From Pseudobutyrivibrio sp. YE44 (GTDB lineage Bacteria > Bacillota > Clostridia > Lachnospirales > Lachnospiraceae): a stretch of DNA of 64,000 nucleotides. The notes beneath the pieces are model-generated. The model was not told the origin of the DNA. It worked only from the letters and a program-made list of their open reading frames with translations, and did not search any database. Numbering within the stretch: the stretch's first letter is position 1; each line of letters starts with the position of its first letter. The position numbers were made by a program, and so were the translations under genes. This document shows positions 43,080 through 51,458 of the stretch, in pieces. Where the stretch lies: positions 62,001 through 126,000 of the forward strand of contig NZ_FMXT01000006.1 in assembly GCF_900104335.1 (NCBI RefSeq), written 5' to 3'.

Positions 43080-43475
43080 ATGGTAGGACTTGTTCTTGTT
43101 TCTCACAGCGCTAAAATCGCTGAGGGATTAAAGGATTTAACCGCCGAAATTGCACCAGATCACAAGGGAATTATAAGTGCAGGTGGAATGGAAGACGGTT
43201 CTATTGGTACAGATGCAGTTCGTATTTCCGAAGCAATTCGTCAGGCTAATGACGGAGACGGGGTAGTTGTGATGGCAGATCTTGGCAGCGGAGTTATGAG
43301 TTCAGAGACAGCAATTGAGCTTTTGGAAGACGAAGATATTAAAGTAAAGCTTGCAGATGCGCCAATTGTAGAAGGCACTATCGCAGCGGCTGTTAGCGCT
43401 ATGGTGGGCAGCGACCTGGAGGCTGTCCTGAAAGCGGCTGAAGACTGCCGTGGTGTGCGTAAGATAAATAATTAA
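43080..43475 (+). CDS. dhaM: PTS-dependent dihydroxyacetone kinase subunit DhaM
   Basis: DhaM relays phosphate from HPr to DhaL. This is the short form (131 residues) with only the mannose-type EIIA domain. The phosphorylated histidine is His9 in VLVSHSAKIAEG, and ADLGSGVMSSETAIELL is typical. The fused HPr/EI domains of the E. coli protein are absent, so general PTS proteins encoded elsewhere must supply phosphate. Confidence 0.94.
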   Translation: MVGLVLVSHSAKIAEGLKDLTAEIAPDHKGIISAGGMEDGSIGTDAVRISEAIRQANDGDGVVVMADLGSGVMSSETAIELLEDEDIKVKLADAPIVEGTIAAAVSAMVGSDLEAVLKAAEDCRGVRKINN

Positions 43476-43502
43476 ATATTTTATTACTTGGGGGCTTTTG
43501 AT

Positions 43503-43592
43503 GAGCTGGTAGCCATCAAGCTCTTATGTCTCTCAAGTGAAGCATTCTTAGCTGAGCTGAGAGATATAAGGCTTGTAGGTGTAACCAGCAGT
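43503..43592 (+). repeat. Structured repeat R, copy 5
   Basis: It starts GAGCTGGTAG and ends GTAACCAGCAGTT. The middle stem is CTTATGTCTCTCA / TGAGAGATATAAG and the tip GAAGCATTC..AGCTGA. It lies between dhaM and dhaK, in the gene direction. The 3' end departs from the GGAC of other copies. Confidence 0.88.
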
Positions 43593-43627
43593 TTAAAGGC
43601 AAAGAATTATCTAGGAGGAGATTATTT

Positions 43628-44623
43628 ATGAAGAAATTAATTAATGGGGTTGATAATATTGTTGATGAAATGCTTGAGGGTATGGTAGCGGCTTATCCTC
43701 AGTACGTTAAGAGACTTGACGGTTTTGACGTACTTGTTAGAGCAGGTGGTTCAAAGGGAAAAGTAGCTCTTGTTTCTGGTGGCGGTAGCGGACACGAGCC
43801 AGCACATGGTGGCTATGTTGGAAAGGGAATGCTTGATGGAGCTATCGCAGGTGCTGTGTTTACATCTCCTACACCTGACCAGGTATATGAAGCCATTAAG
43901 GCAGCTGATGGTGGCAAGGGTGTTCTTCTTGTAATCAAGAACTACACTGGTGATGTTATGAACTTTGAAATGGCTGCTGACATGGCCCGTGACGAGGGTA
44001 TCGAGGTTGAGCAGGTTATTACAGCTGATGATGTTGCTGTTGAAAACAGTACATGGACAACAGGTCGTCGTGGTATTGCAGGAACTATTTTCGTTCACAA
44101 GATTGCAGGCGCTTGTGCAGAGGCTGGTGGAAGTCTTGCTGAGGTTAAGAAGGTTGCTGAGAAGGTAATCGAAAATGTTCGTTCAATGGGTATGGCTATT
44201 GACGCTTGTACCGTTCCTGCAGCAGGAAAGCCAAGCTTTGACTTAGCTGAAGATGAAATCGAAATTGGTATCGGTATCCATGGTGAGCCTGGTGTAAACC
44301 GTGAAAAGATTAGCTCAGTAAACGAAATTGCTGACAAGCTTCTTAATAAGATTTTTGCAGAGGGAATTTATAATTCTGGAGACGAGGTTGCTGTGATGGT
44401 TAACGGCATGGGCGGAACTCCTCTTATGGAATTGCTTGTAGCCAACAAACATGTTAAGGAGGTTCTTGATTCCAAGGGCATTAAGATTGCAAAGACCTTA
44501 GTTGGAAACTACATGACATCTCTTGATATGGAAGGCTTCTCAATCACCTTACTTAAGGTTGACGATGAACTTAAGAAGTATTTGGCTGCTCCAGCAGATA
44601 CACCTGCTTTTGTTCAGGCATAG
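43628..44623 (+). CDS. dhaK: Dihydroxyacetone kinase, substrate-binding subunit DhaK
   Basis: DhaK binds dihydroxyacetone covalently through a histidine and presents it for phosphorylation by DhaL. The 331-residue protein carries that histidine at His218 in IGIGIHGEPGVNR, the same number as in E. coli. The substrate loop LVSGGGSGHEPAHGGYVG is intact. The gene lies 152 bp after dhaM with repeat R copy 5 between them. A terminator follows, so the operon ends here. Confidence 0.96.
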   Translation: MKKLINGVDNIVDEMLEGMVAAYPQYVKRLDGFDVLVRAGGSKGKVALVSGGGSGHEPAHGGYVGKGMLDGAIAGAVFTSPTPDQVYEAIKAADGGKGVLLVIKNYTGDVMNFEMAADMARDEGIEVEQVITADDVAVENSTWTTGRRGIAGTIFVHKIAGACAEAGGSLAEVKKVAEKVIENVRSMGMAIDACTVPAAGKPSFDLAEDEIEIGIGIHGEPGVNREKISSVNEIADKLLNKIFAEGIYNSGDEVAVMVNGMGGTPLMELLVANKHVKEVLDSKGIKIAKTLVGNYMTSLDMEGFSITLLKVDDELKKYLAAPADTPAFVQA

Positions 44624-44654
44624 ACCGCCGTAACTAGATAATCTAAATAGCATT

Positions 44655-44687
44655 CCGGCTTCTCTATTATAGGGAGGCCGGTTTTTT
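44655..44687 (+). terminator. Terminator of the dha operon
   Basis: CCGGCTTCTCT and AGGGAGGCCGG pair with G-T wobbles around ATTAT, followed by six T. Confidence 0.9.
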
Positions 44688-44768
44688 GATGGTTTTTTAT
44701 TGTGGTAAAACAAAAGACAAAAAGAAGGGGATAAGCTATAATTGAGACACTGAAAGATGTGAAATAGT

Positions 44769-45209
44769 ATGAATAAAAAGATTAATTTTGATATAAAAAG
44801 AATTTTTGAGGCCCTTTCATTTATAGCTGCTGTTGTTTTGCTATATGCTTTTTTCGATTTTGTAGGAATAGGGTGTCCAATTAAATATGCTACAGGAATA
44901 TCCTGTGCTGGATGTGGAATGACCAGGGCTTGGATTGCTCTAATTAGAGGTGATATCACAGGAGCATTTCACTATCATCCGCTGTTTCCACTGCCACCGG
45001 TGGTTTTGCTTATGATTATCTACAGGAAAAAGATAAATTCAAGGGTTTTTAAAGGTGTTATAGCCCTTATTGTGGTGGCGGCGTTTGTGGTTTACATTAT
45101 TCGAATGATGTCTCCGGCAGATACTATTGTTGTGTTTCATCCTCAGGATGGAGCTATTGCAAGGTTAATTAAAAAGTCTATTGAGCTAACTAAAAACATC
45201 ATCAATTAA
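44769..45209 (+). CDS. DUF2752 membrane protein
   Basis: The 146-residue protein has three hydrophobic segments (about 13-35, 72-90 and 97-115). The DUF2752 core reads GCPIKYATGISCAGCGMTRAWIALIRGDITGAFHYHPL. The paired cysteines suggest metal or redox chemistry, but the function is unknown. The zinc-ribbon gene starts 12 bp later, after GGAGGGGG. Confidence 0.88.
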   Translation: MNKKINFDIKRIFEALSFIAAVVLLYAFFDFVGIGCPIKYATGISCAGCGMTRAWIALIRGDITGAFHYHPLFPLPPVVLLMIIYRKKINSRVFKGVIALIVVAAFVVYIIRMMSPADTIVVFHPQDGAIARLIKKSIELTKNIIN

Positions 45210-45221
45210 GGAGGGGGAACT

Positions 45222-45380
45222 ATGGCAGTTTACAGATGTAAGGCTTGTGGGTACATTTTTGATGAGGAAAAGGAAGGCAAAAGTATCAGGGATATCGATT
45301 ATTGTCCAAGATGTAAACAGCCTGACGACAGGTTCGAACTAGTTGAAGAAGACAAGAAAGAAGAGAAAGAAAATGACTAA
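45222..45380 (+). CDS. Rubredoxin-like zinc ribbon small protein
   Basis: This 52-residue protein has two Cys pairs, YRCKACGY (C6, C9) and DYCPRCK (C28, C31), in a rubredoxin-like arrangement, then a Lys/Glu tail. True rubredoxins have an additional WxCPxCG pattern, so this is a related metal-binding ribbon. GGAGGGGG precedes the ATG. Its last 8 bases overlap the next gene (ATGACTAA), so the two should be translationally coupled. Confidence 0.85.
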   Translation: MAVYRCKACGYIFDEEKEGKSIRDIDYCPRCKQPDDRFELVEEDKKEEKEND

Positions 45381-45825
45381 TATTTTATTTGTATGTCACG
45401 GCAGCATATGCCGTTCGCCAATGGCAAAGTATGTTTTACAGGATATGGTGGAAAAAAGAGGGATTGCACAGGATTTTTTTATAGACTGCGCAGCAATGAC
45501 CTACGAGGAAATTGGAAATCCAGTGTATCCTCCAGTGAGACAGGTGCTGAATGCTCATGGAATTAATTGTGAGGGCTACGCAGCCCGTCATGTTCGTAAA
45601 GACGAATATAGAGACTATGATTACATCATTGGAATGGATGCAGAAAATATGCATGACCTGGCCTATGAATTTGGACCAGACCCAGATAGAAAGATTTATA
45701 GACTCTTGGATTTTACGGACAGGCCGCGAGATATAGCAGATCCTTGGTATACACGTAAGTTTGATGTTTGCTATGAGGATGTTATCAGAGGCTGTGATGG
45801 CTTGTTAAAGGAATTAGGATATTAA
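45373..45825 (+). CDS. Low-molecular-weight protein-tyrosine phosphatase
   Basis: The 150-residue protein has the CX5R phosphate loop as C8-H-G-S-I-C-R14 followed by SP at the start, and the catalytic aspartate region near LLDFTDRPRDIADPW. The chosen ATG at 45373 puts this motif in the standard place; an upstream in-frame TTG at 45343 would add a basic tail of no evident value. Such enzymes dephosphorylate tyrosine or, in some cases, arginine residues. The gene overlaps the zinc-ribbon gene by 8 bp. Confidence 0.92.
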   Translation: MTNILFVCHGSICRSPMAKYVLQDMVEKRGIAQDFFIDCAAMTYEEIGNPVYPPVRQVLNAHGINCEGYAARHVRKDEYRDYDYIIGMDAENMHDLAYEFGPDPDRKIYRLLDFTDRPRDIADPWYTRKFDVCYEDVIRGCDGLLKELGY

Positions 45826-45900
45826 AATTATTATAAGAGAGAATTCCCTATACACTAAGAGCTTCCACAAGAAGATAAGTAGAAGAGAGGATAAAAGGTT

Positions 45901-46860
45901 ATGAAACTTGGAATAGCAGGAAACGGAGTGATAGTACAGGAAGTATTATCCTTCATAGATGAGATAGGCTTTGAGGAAATTTGTATATGCGGTAGAAAGC
46001 AGAGTATGGAAAAGCTTCAGGCTCTTGCAAAGCAGTACAAGCTAAGTACCGTATATACGGATTACGATCAAATGCTTTCATCTGATATAGATGTGGTTTA
46101 TATTGGCGTGTTAAATGATTTACATGTGGAGTACACCAAAAAAGCCCTAGAGGCTGGAAAGCATGTAATATGCGAAAAGCCAATGACAATCACTGCAGCA
46201 GAACTACAGGAGCTTGAAGCCCTTGCAAAGGATAATCAGGTTATGCTTTTTGAGGCAATGAGCATCTATCATATGCCAGCCTACAAGCAGCTTCAAAAGG
46301 ATGTTAAGCTTGCTGGTGATTTGAAGATTTGTAACTTCAATTATAGTCAGATGTCTCGACGCTATAAGGCCTTTCATGAGGGAACATCCACACCAGCAGT
46401 ATTTGATGCAGCTCATAATGGTGGCGCGCTTAGAGACTTAAATGTTTACAATATTTCCGCTATGGTTGGATTGTTTGGCAAGCCAAAGAATGTAAGCTAC
46501 ACTCCTAATATGGAAAAGGACGTTGATACAAGTGGTATTCTTGTGGCTGACTATGGTGAGTTTAAATGCCTTTGCACGGCGGCTAAGGATTGTGCTGCGC
46601 CTGGTCCTGCTACAATCCAGGGAGTAGATGCTACAATCTGCATTTATCCTCATGTAAATGGCATGACTGAGTACGACGTGCTTTTCAATGACGCCGATAC
46701 AGACACAAAAGAAGTGGATATGGGAGATGGTAGTCATCGCCTGTTCTTTGAGTTTAAGGAATTCAAACGCATTATTGAAGAAAAGGATGTTAAGACTCAG
46801 GAACAAATCATGCAGTATAGCAAATGGGTGGCAGAAATCATAGACCAGGCTACTGCATAG
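45901..46860 (+). CDS. Gfo/Idh/MocA family oxidoreductase
   Basis: The 319-residue protein has an N-terminal Rossmann NAD(P)-binding part (LGIAGNGVIVQEVLSFI), the EKP signature in HVICEKPMTITAAELQELE, and a C-terminal substrate domain with HNGGALRDLNVYNISAMVGLFG. Family members oxidise sugars or related polyols. The specific substrate cannot be read. It has AGAGAGG before the start and a strong terminator after it. Confidence 0.92.
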   Translation: MKLGIAGNGVIVQEVLSFIDEIGFEEICICGRKQSMEKLQALAKQYKLSTVYTDYDQMLSSDIDVVYIGVLNDLHVEYTKKALEAGKHVICEKPMTITAAELQELEALAKDNQVMLFEAMSIYHMPAYKQLQKDVKLAGDLKICNFNYSQMSRRYKAFHEGTSTPAVFDAAHNGGALRDLNVYNISAMVGLFGKPKNVSYTPNMEKDVDTSGILVADYGEFKCLCTAAKDCAAPGPATIQGVDATICIYPHVNGMTEYDVLFNDADTDTKEVDMGDGSHRLFFEFKEFKRIIEEKDVKTQEQIMQYSKWVAEIIDQATA

Positions 46861-46895
46861 AGTCAGTTTTTACTATAAATATTTGGTTTTATTAG

Positions 46896-46926
46896 GGCAG
46901 TTGTTCAAAAGAACAGCTGCCTTTTT
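46896..46926 (+). terminator. Terminator after oxidoreductase gene
   Basis: GGCAGTTGTTC and GAACAGCTGCC (one G-T pair) with an AAAA loop, followed by TTTTT. Confidence 0.93.
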
Positions 46927-47045
46927 GTATAATTTCACCATTAAGAACAGCTCTAATTCTCCGATATAACTTATGAATTCTAGGCACAGGGATGTGTGTA
47001 AATATATTGTGGATAGTTTATAGCAGTTACAAGGAGGTACAGGCT

Positions 47046-47795
47046 ATGGTTGGAATTAATGGAATATCGAATCTGTATAATCAGTATGATTCAAGCAGAT
47101 TGAATAAAAACAAGAAAACTGAAAATGCTTCGACATCTGAAGTAAAGAAGTCTGAAGCTGCTAAGCCTGAGAACAGTGAAGGAAAACTTTCTACTAAGGG
47201 CAAGGATTTTTTAAATAGTCTTCGTGAAAAATACAAGGACTATGACTTTATCGTTGCAGATTCAGATAACGATAAAAAGGCCTTGGCAGATGCCAGTGAT
47301 AAGGAAATTGCAGTTCTTTTATCTAGCTCAGAGCTAGAGCGTATGGCGGAAGATGATGACTATGCAAAGGAAAAGCTAAGTCAGATGGAAACAGCCATTG
47401 ATATGGCAAAGAAGATTAATGAGCAATTGGCTGAGGACCCAGAGTTTGCAGAGGACGCTGGAATTAATAAGATTACTATCGAGCTTGGTGATGATGGCTC
47501 TATGAAGCTGTTTGCAGAGTTGGAAAAATCTTCTGCAAAGCAGCGTGAGCGTATAGAGGCCAACAGGCAGAAGAATAGAGAAGCTGAAAAGGCCGAAGCT
47601 AAAGAGGCTGAAGAAAAGCGAATTGAGGATAGAAGAACAAATCCTTATGAAAAGGCTGCTGAGGAATATCGTCAGAGAACAACAGTGGAGGCTAGTTCCT
47701 TTGAAGAGCTAATAGCAAAAATAAAAGGTGTTGATTGGGAAAGCATTCCATTTGATGAAATCAAAGCCGGGGATAGAATCGATTTTGCAGTATAA
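47046..47795 (+). CDS. Charged, coiled-coil protein of unknown function (perhaps DUF6033)
   Basis: The 249-residue product from the ATG at 47046 has AAGGAGG upstream; an in-frame start at 46992 has none. The protein starts MVGINGISNLYNQYDSS and is rich in Lys, Glu and Ala. A likely coiled coil covers about residues 165-215 (KQRERIEANRQKNREAEKAEAKEAEEKRIEDRR). No membrane segment or signal is seen. I recall similar proteins in Lachnospiraceae under DUF6033, but am not sure. The function is unknown. Confidence 0.7.
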   Translation: MVGINGISNLYNQYDSSRLNKNKKTENASTSEVKKSEAAKPENSEGKLSTKGKDFLNSLREKYKDYDFIVADSDNDKKALADASDKEIAVLLSSSELERMAEDDDYAKEKLSQMETAIDMAKKINEQLAEDPEFAEDAGINKITIELGDDGSMKLFAELEKSSAKQRERIEANRQKNREAEKAEAKEAEEKRIEDRRTNPYEKAAEEYRQRTTVEASSFEELIAKIKGVDWESIPFDEIKAGDRIDFAV

Positions 47796-47808
47796 CCAGA
47801 ATATTATG

Positions 47809-47848
47809 ATAGACCTAAATCTTCAAAAAAGGTTTAGGTCTATTTTTT
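47809..47848 (+). terminator. Terminator after coiled-coil protein gene
   Basis: ATAGACCTAAA and TTTAGGTCTAT form an 11-bp perfect stem with a T run. Confidence 0.9.
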
Positions 47849-47849
47849 G

Positions 47850-47879
47850 TTGAAAAAAGGTCATATATTTGAATATAAT
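47850..47879 (+). promoter_or_regulatory. Promoter of the sensor/transport locus
   Basis: TTGAAA at 47850-47855 and TATAAT at 47874-47879 are separated by 18 bases. The predicted start of transcription is within a few bases of the ATG at 47889. Confidence 0.6.
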
Positions 47880-47888
47880 GTATTCACT

Positions 47889-48950
47889 ATGGGTTTTATA
47901 AAGAATGTATTTGGTAAGAAAAGAATTATGATAGCCACAATAGTGGTTGCAACTATAGCATTAATAGGAATTCTTGTGGGAGTATTTGGTTTTGGTTCGA
48001 GAAATACCAGCCACAAGGAAAGATTGGTGGTAGCATCACCCCATCCGGTGGACTTTGTTAAGCCTCTTATTCATGAGTTTGAATTGGAGACAGGAATTGA
48101 AGTTGAGCTTATAAGCTGTAGCTCTTCTGAGGCAATTTCCCTTATAGAGGAGGATGAGTCTGTTGATGTTATGTGGGGTGGTTCGGTGCTTTCTGTAGGA
48201 AAGAACACTGATAATTTCTATGATTATAGATGCAAATCTTATGACAACATCTATCCAGCATATCAGAATATCGCTCCTGGAGTTACATGTTTTTCAGATG
48301 TCCCAAGTATACTTATCGTAAATACGGATATTGCAGGTAATATCATCATAAACGGTTATGAGGATCTACTTAATCCTAAGTTGAAGGGGAAGATTGCCTT
48401 TGCAAATCCTGCTCATTCATCTTCGTCCTTTGAGCACCTGGTGAACATGCTATATGCCATGGGGCAAGGAAAGCCAGAGAAGGGCTGGGATTATGTAGGG
48501 AAGCTTGTTAATCAGCTTGATGGCAATATCTGCGGAAGCTCCTCAGAGGTGTATGAGGGTGTTGCCAACGGAAAATATGTGGTTGGGCTCACCTTTGAAG
48601 AGGCGGCTATAACCATGCTTAACTCAGATAAGCATGTAAGGATTGTCTACATGGATGAAGGCGTGGTTTCTACCTGTGATGGTATTTATATAAACAAGAA
48701 CACAAAGGCCTTGGATAAAGCTGAGACCTTTGTAGATTTTATGACTAGCTATGACACCCAATCCTTCATGGCTAAGAATTTGGGCAGACGTTCCGTTCGT
48801 ACGGATGTATCTAATTCTGTTTCTGTACTTTCAAAAGATCAGATTAATATGCTTGAAGTAGACAGAGATGAAATTATCTCTAACAAGAGCCAGTGGATTG
48901 ATAAGTTTAATCAGCTGATAGGGGAGGATAACCATGGAAAAAGAGATTAA
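47889..48950 (+). CDS. Anchored solute-binding protein, HptA-like sensor
   Basis: The 353-residue protein has a basic start and one hydrophobic helix (IMIATIVVATIALIGILVG) but no lipobox. The body belongs to the 'iron' family of binding proteins (RLVVASPHPVDFVKPLIHEFELETGIEVELI, later GVANGKYVVGLTFEEAAI). Binding proteins encoded right before a YesM-type kinase, as Staphylococcus HptA and Salmonella PgtC are, sense phosphorylated sugars for it. Its stop codon overlaps the start of the kinase gene by 17 bp. The upstream TTG at 47847 is unlikely because it would lie in the promoter. Confidence 0.8.
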   Translation: MGFIKNVFGKKRIMIATIVVATIALIGILVGVFGFGSRNTSHKERLVVASPHPVDFVKPLIHEFELETGIEVELISCSSSEAISLIEEDESVDVMWGGSVLSVGKNTDNFYDYRCKSYDNIYPAYQNIAPGVTCFSDVPSILIVNTDIAGNIIINGYEDLLNPKLKGKIAFANPAHSSSSFEHLVNMLYAMGQGKPEKGWDYVGKLVNQLDGNICGSSSEVYEGVANGKYVVGLTFEEAAITMLNSDKHVRIVYMDEGVVSTCDGIYINKNTKALDKAETFVDFMTSYDTQSFMAKNLGRRSVRTDVSNSVSVLSKDQINMLEVDRDEIISNKSQWIDKFNQLIGEDNHGKRD

Positions 48951-50601
48951 ATCCTTCCAGGAAAACATACGTAGAAGCTTTATTGTTTATTCCATTACAC
49001 CTGTAATTGCTATAACAATGGTGGCTATGGTTATGTTCATAGCAACTTGGTTTATAAACGTTAGAAAAACCACTATTGAAGAGAATCGACAGGTTACCGG
49101 ACAGATTCAAACTGTCATGGAAAACTATTGCGACATTATAGATGAAGCTGGAAATCTAATAGATGGTAAGAATGCTTTTAAAATCAAAAATGAATTATAT
49201 TCGTTGATTTATGAGAAAACCTGCGAATATGATGACATTGGAGATTTGATTATCATGACCAATACCTTGGACGTGGTTTTCTCCAGCAAGGATACTTCAT
49301 ATAGATTCTTAACAGATAGAGAATTTATAAACTGGGGTGTGCTTAAGGCTGCCAAAACTAATTTAGGTGAAATTCAGACTGTACTCATTAATGACAAGCT
49401 TTGTCTTGTGAAGGGGGTAGGGGATGAAGGTTTGCTTAAATACTATGTGGCCTATGTGGTGCCAAAGGAGGTGCTGCAGCAGTACGTGACCAGCGATGAA
49501 AATATGGTATGTGTTACCGACCAGGTAGGTTGGTATTATGTTTTAAATAACAGAAGTATTGTTGATAGTTTGGGGCAAATTAAAACTGAGCTGGAAGATA
49601 ATAATGGGGTAACCTCTATTGATGGTCACAGATACTATAACATTTGTAGCCAGCTTGAAAATGGCTTAAAAATCTACACCGTAGCTGACATAGAAAAGAG
49701 CCTTAGGTTGATTGAAATACTTATTGGCATACTGGCAATTCTTTTCATTATCATCATATTTGCCTCTTACAAAAATGCTGGTCGAAGCTCGGTGGAATAC
49801 ACTAGAGATGTAAAGAAGATTGAAAATGCTTTTGAGGCAGTACAGCAGGGAGATTTTGACGTCAGCCTAAACATAGATAGCAGCAAGGAGCTGCAGACCA
49901 TTGGCAAGGATTTTAACGAGATGCTTGAAGGTCTAAAGACTCAGATTGCTCAGAATCAAGAGCTTGCAGAAAATGCTGCGTTTTCTCAGGTGAAACAGCT
50001 GGAAAGTCAGTTCAATCCACACTTTTTATACAACACTTTGGATAACATCCGCTTTATGGCAAAGATAGATGCCAAGGCCGCTGACAAAATGATTGTGTCC
50101 TTATCAGGACTATTGCGATACAGTATTGGCGGTACCAATGAAGAGGTTACAGTAGCAGAGGATCTACAAAATCTTCAGTATTATCTTAATATACTACAGA
50201 TAAGATTTAACAAGAGATTTGCTTACAGCATCCATGTGTCGGAGGATATATATGACTGCCTGATTCCAAAGCTTGTGGTTCAGCCTCTTCTTGAGAATGC
50301 CATCAAATATGGTTTCGGAACAAAAGAAAAGCTTACAGTAAAAATATCTGGTTATCAGATACAGGATAAGATAGTTTTCGCCTGTGTAGATGATGGTGTC
50401 GGAATAGAACCTGATTTATTGGAGGAGATAAAGGCGCAGCTTGAAAGCAATCAAAATATATCTTCTCATTTGGGACTATATAATATCCATCGAAGAATTC
50501 ACCTTATGTATAAGGGGGATTACGGCTTGGATATTACAAGCGAGAAAAATATTGGAACTACGGTTAGAATAACCATTCCAAAGCATAAACAAGATATTTA
50601 A
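48934..50601 (+). CDS. Sensor histidine kinase, YesM/HptS type
   Basis: The 555-residue membrane kinase has two helices (about 15-38 and 262-282) enclosing an extracytoplasmic sensor domain. HAMP-like and HisKA_7TM-independent 'His_kinase' parts follow. The phosphorylated histidine is His363 in QFNPHFLYNTLDNIRFM, and the ATPase part has NAIKYGFG and VDDGVGIEPD. It should work with the anchored binding protein encoded before it and the regulator after it. GGGGAGG precedes the ATG. Confidence 0.92.
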   Translation: MEKEIKSFQENIRRSFIVYSITPVIAITMVAMVMFIATWFINVRKTTIEENRQVTGQIQTVMENYCDIIDEAGNLIDGKNAFKIKNELYSLIYEKTCEYDDIGDLIIMTNTLDVVFSSKDTSYRFLTDREFINWGVLKAAKTNLGEIQTVLINDKLCLVKGVGDEGLLKYYVAYVVPKEVLQQYVTSDENMVCVTDQVGWYYVLNNRSIVDSLGQIKTELEDNNGVTSIDGHRYYNICSQLENGLKIYTVADIEKSLRLIEILIGILAILFIIIIFASYKNAGRSSVEYTRDVKKIENAFEAVQQGDFDVSLNIDSSKELQTIGKDFNEMLEGLKTQIAQNQELAENAAFSQVKQLESQFNPHFLYNTLDNIRFMAKIDAKAADKMIVSLSGLLRYSIGGTNEEVTVAEDLQNLQYYLNILQIRFNKRFAYSIHVSEDIYDCLIPKLVVQPLLENAIKYGFGTKEKLTVKISGYQIQDKIVFACVDDGVGIEPDLLEEIKAQLESNQNISSHLGLYNIHRRIHLMYKGDYGLDITSEKNIGTTVRITIPKHKQDI

Positions 50602-50618
50602 GGGGTATTGGGGAAATA

Positions 50619-51359
50619 ATGTACAGAGTATTAATAGCAGAAGACGAGGATATCATTCGTAAGGGAATTGCCTATACCATGGATTGGGTGTCTATGGGCT
50701 GCACCATTGTAGGTGAGGCTGCCAACGGTAAGGAAGGCATAGATAAAATCAAGGAGCTTGAGCCGGATATTGTTTTGGCAGATATAATGATGCCACTTAT
50801 GGATGGCATTGAAATGATTCGTACAGGAAATGATATAGCAGATTTTAAGTCTATCATTATGACTAGCTACGCTGATTTTGAATATGCAAAGCAAGCCATC
50901 GATATGGGGGTTAGTGCATATTTGATGAAGCCGGTAGATGAGGATGAATTAAAAAAGAACATCCAAAAGGTTACCACAGAAATTGAAAAGGAAAGACAGC
51001 TAAAGCAGATTTCAGAAAAGAATACGGTGTACATAAAAACAGATAATGTGAACGACTACGTTCAGCACATTATTGATGCCACCAAGGAAAACTATGCTGA
51101 CAAGATTTCCATCGAAAGCTTTTCTGAGGAGCTTGGTGTTTCTGCCAGCTACTTATCAAGAAAATTTAAAGAATCCACAGGTGCAACATATCTTGATTTC
51201 TTAAACAAGTACAGGGTGCAGCAGGCTATCAAGCTTTTGGAGACTGGCAAGTACAAAATTTATCAGGTCTCAGATATGACAGGCTTTACAGATTACAAGC
51301 ACTTCAACACTGTATTTAAGAGATATACTGGAAGTGCTCCATCAGATTTTTTGAACTAG
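50619..51359 (+). CDS. AraC-type response regulator, YesN/HptR type
   Basis: The 246-residue protein has a receiver domain with Asp55 in LADIMMPLMDG and the conserved Lys in AYLMKPVDEDEL. A C-terminal AraC domain follows (IESFSEELGVSASYLSRKFK, VSDMTGFTDYKHFNTVFKR). It is much shorter than B. subtilis YesN (about 370) and close to HptR. It starts 17 bp after the kinase. Its likely target is the ABC operon that begins 100 bp downstream. Confidence 0.93.
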   Translation: MYRVLIAEDEDIIRKGIAYTMDWVSMGCTIVGEAANGKEGIDKIKELEPDIVLADIMMPLMDGIEMIRTGNDIADFKSIIMTSYADFEYAKQAIDMGVSAYLMKPVDEDELKKNIQKVTTEIEKERQLKQISEKNTVYIKTDNVNDYVQHIIDATKENYADKISIESFSEELGVSASYLSRKFKESTGATYLDFLNKYRVQQAIKLLETGKYKIYQVSDMTGFTDYKHFNTVFKRYTGSAPSDFLN

Positions 51360-51458
51360 TTCAGAAATTCGGATAATAAAACAGAAAATTGGGTATTTGA
51401 AGAAAGCGATTTTTCTTATCATCTTTTTATCAAGTGAAACACGAAAGGAGAAGAAAGG

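Noticed and set aside
10015-43592. Repeat R as a riboswitch or attenuator
   Set aside because: Copies lie in both senses relative to downstream genes of unrelated function and one lies between convergent genes; a common ligand-control role is unlikely.
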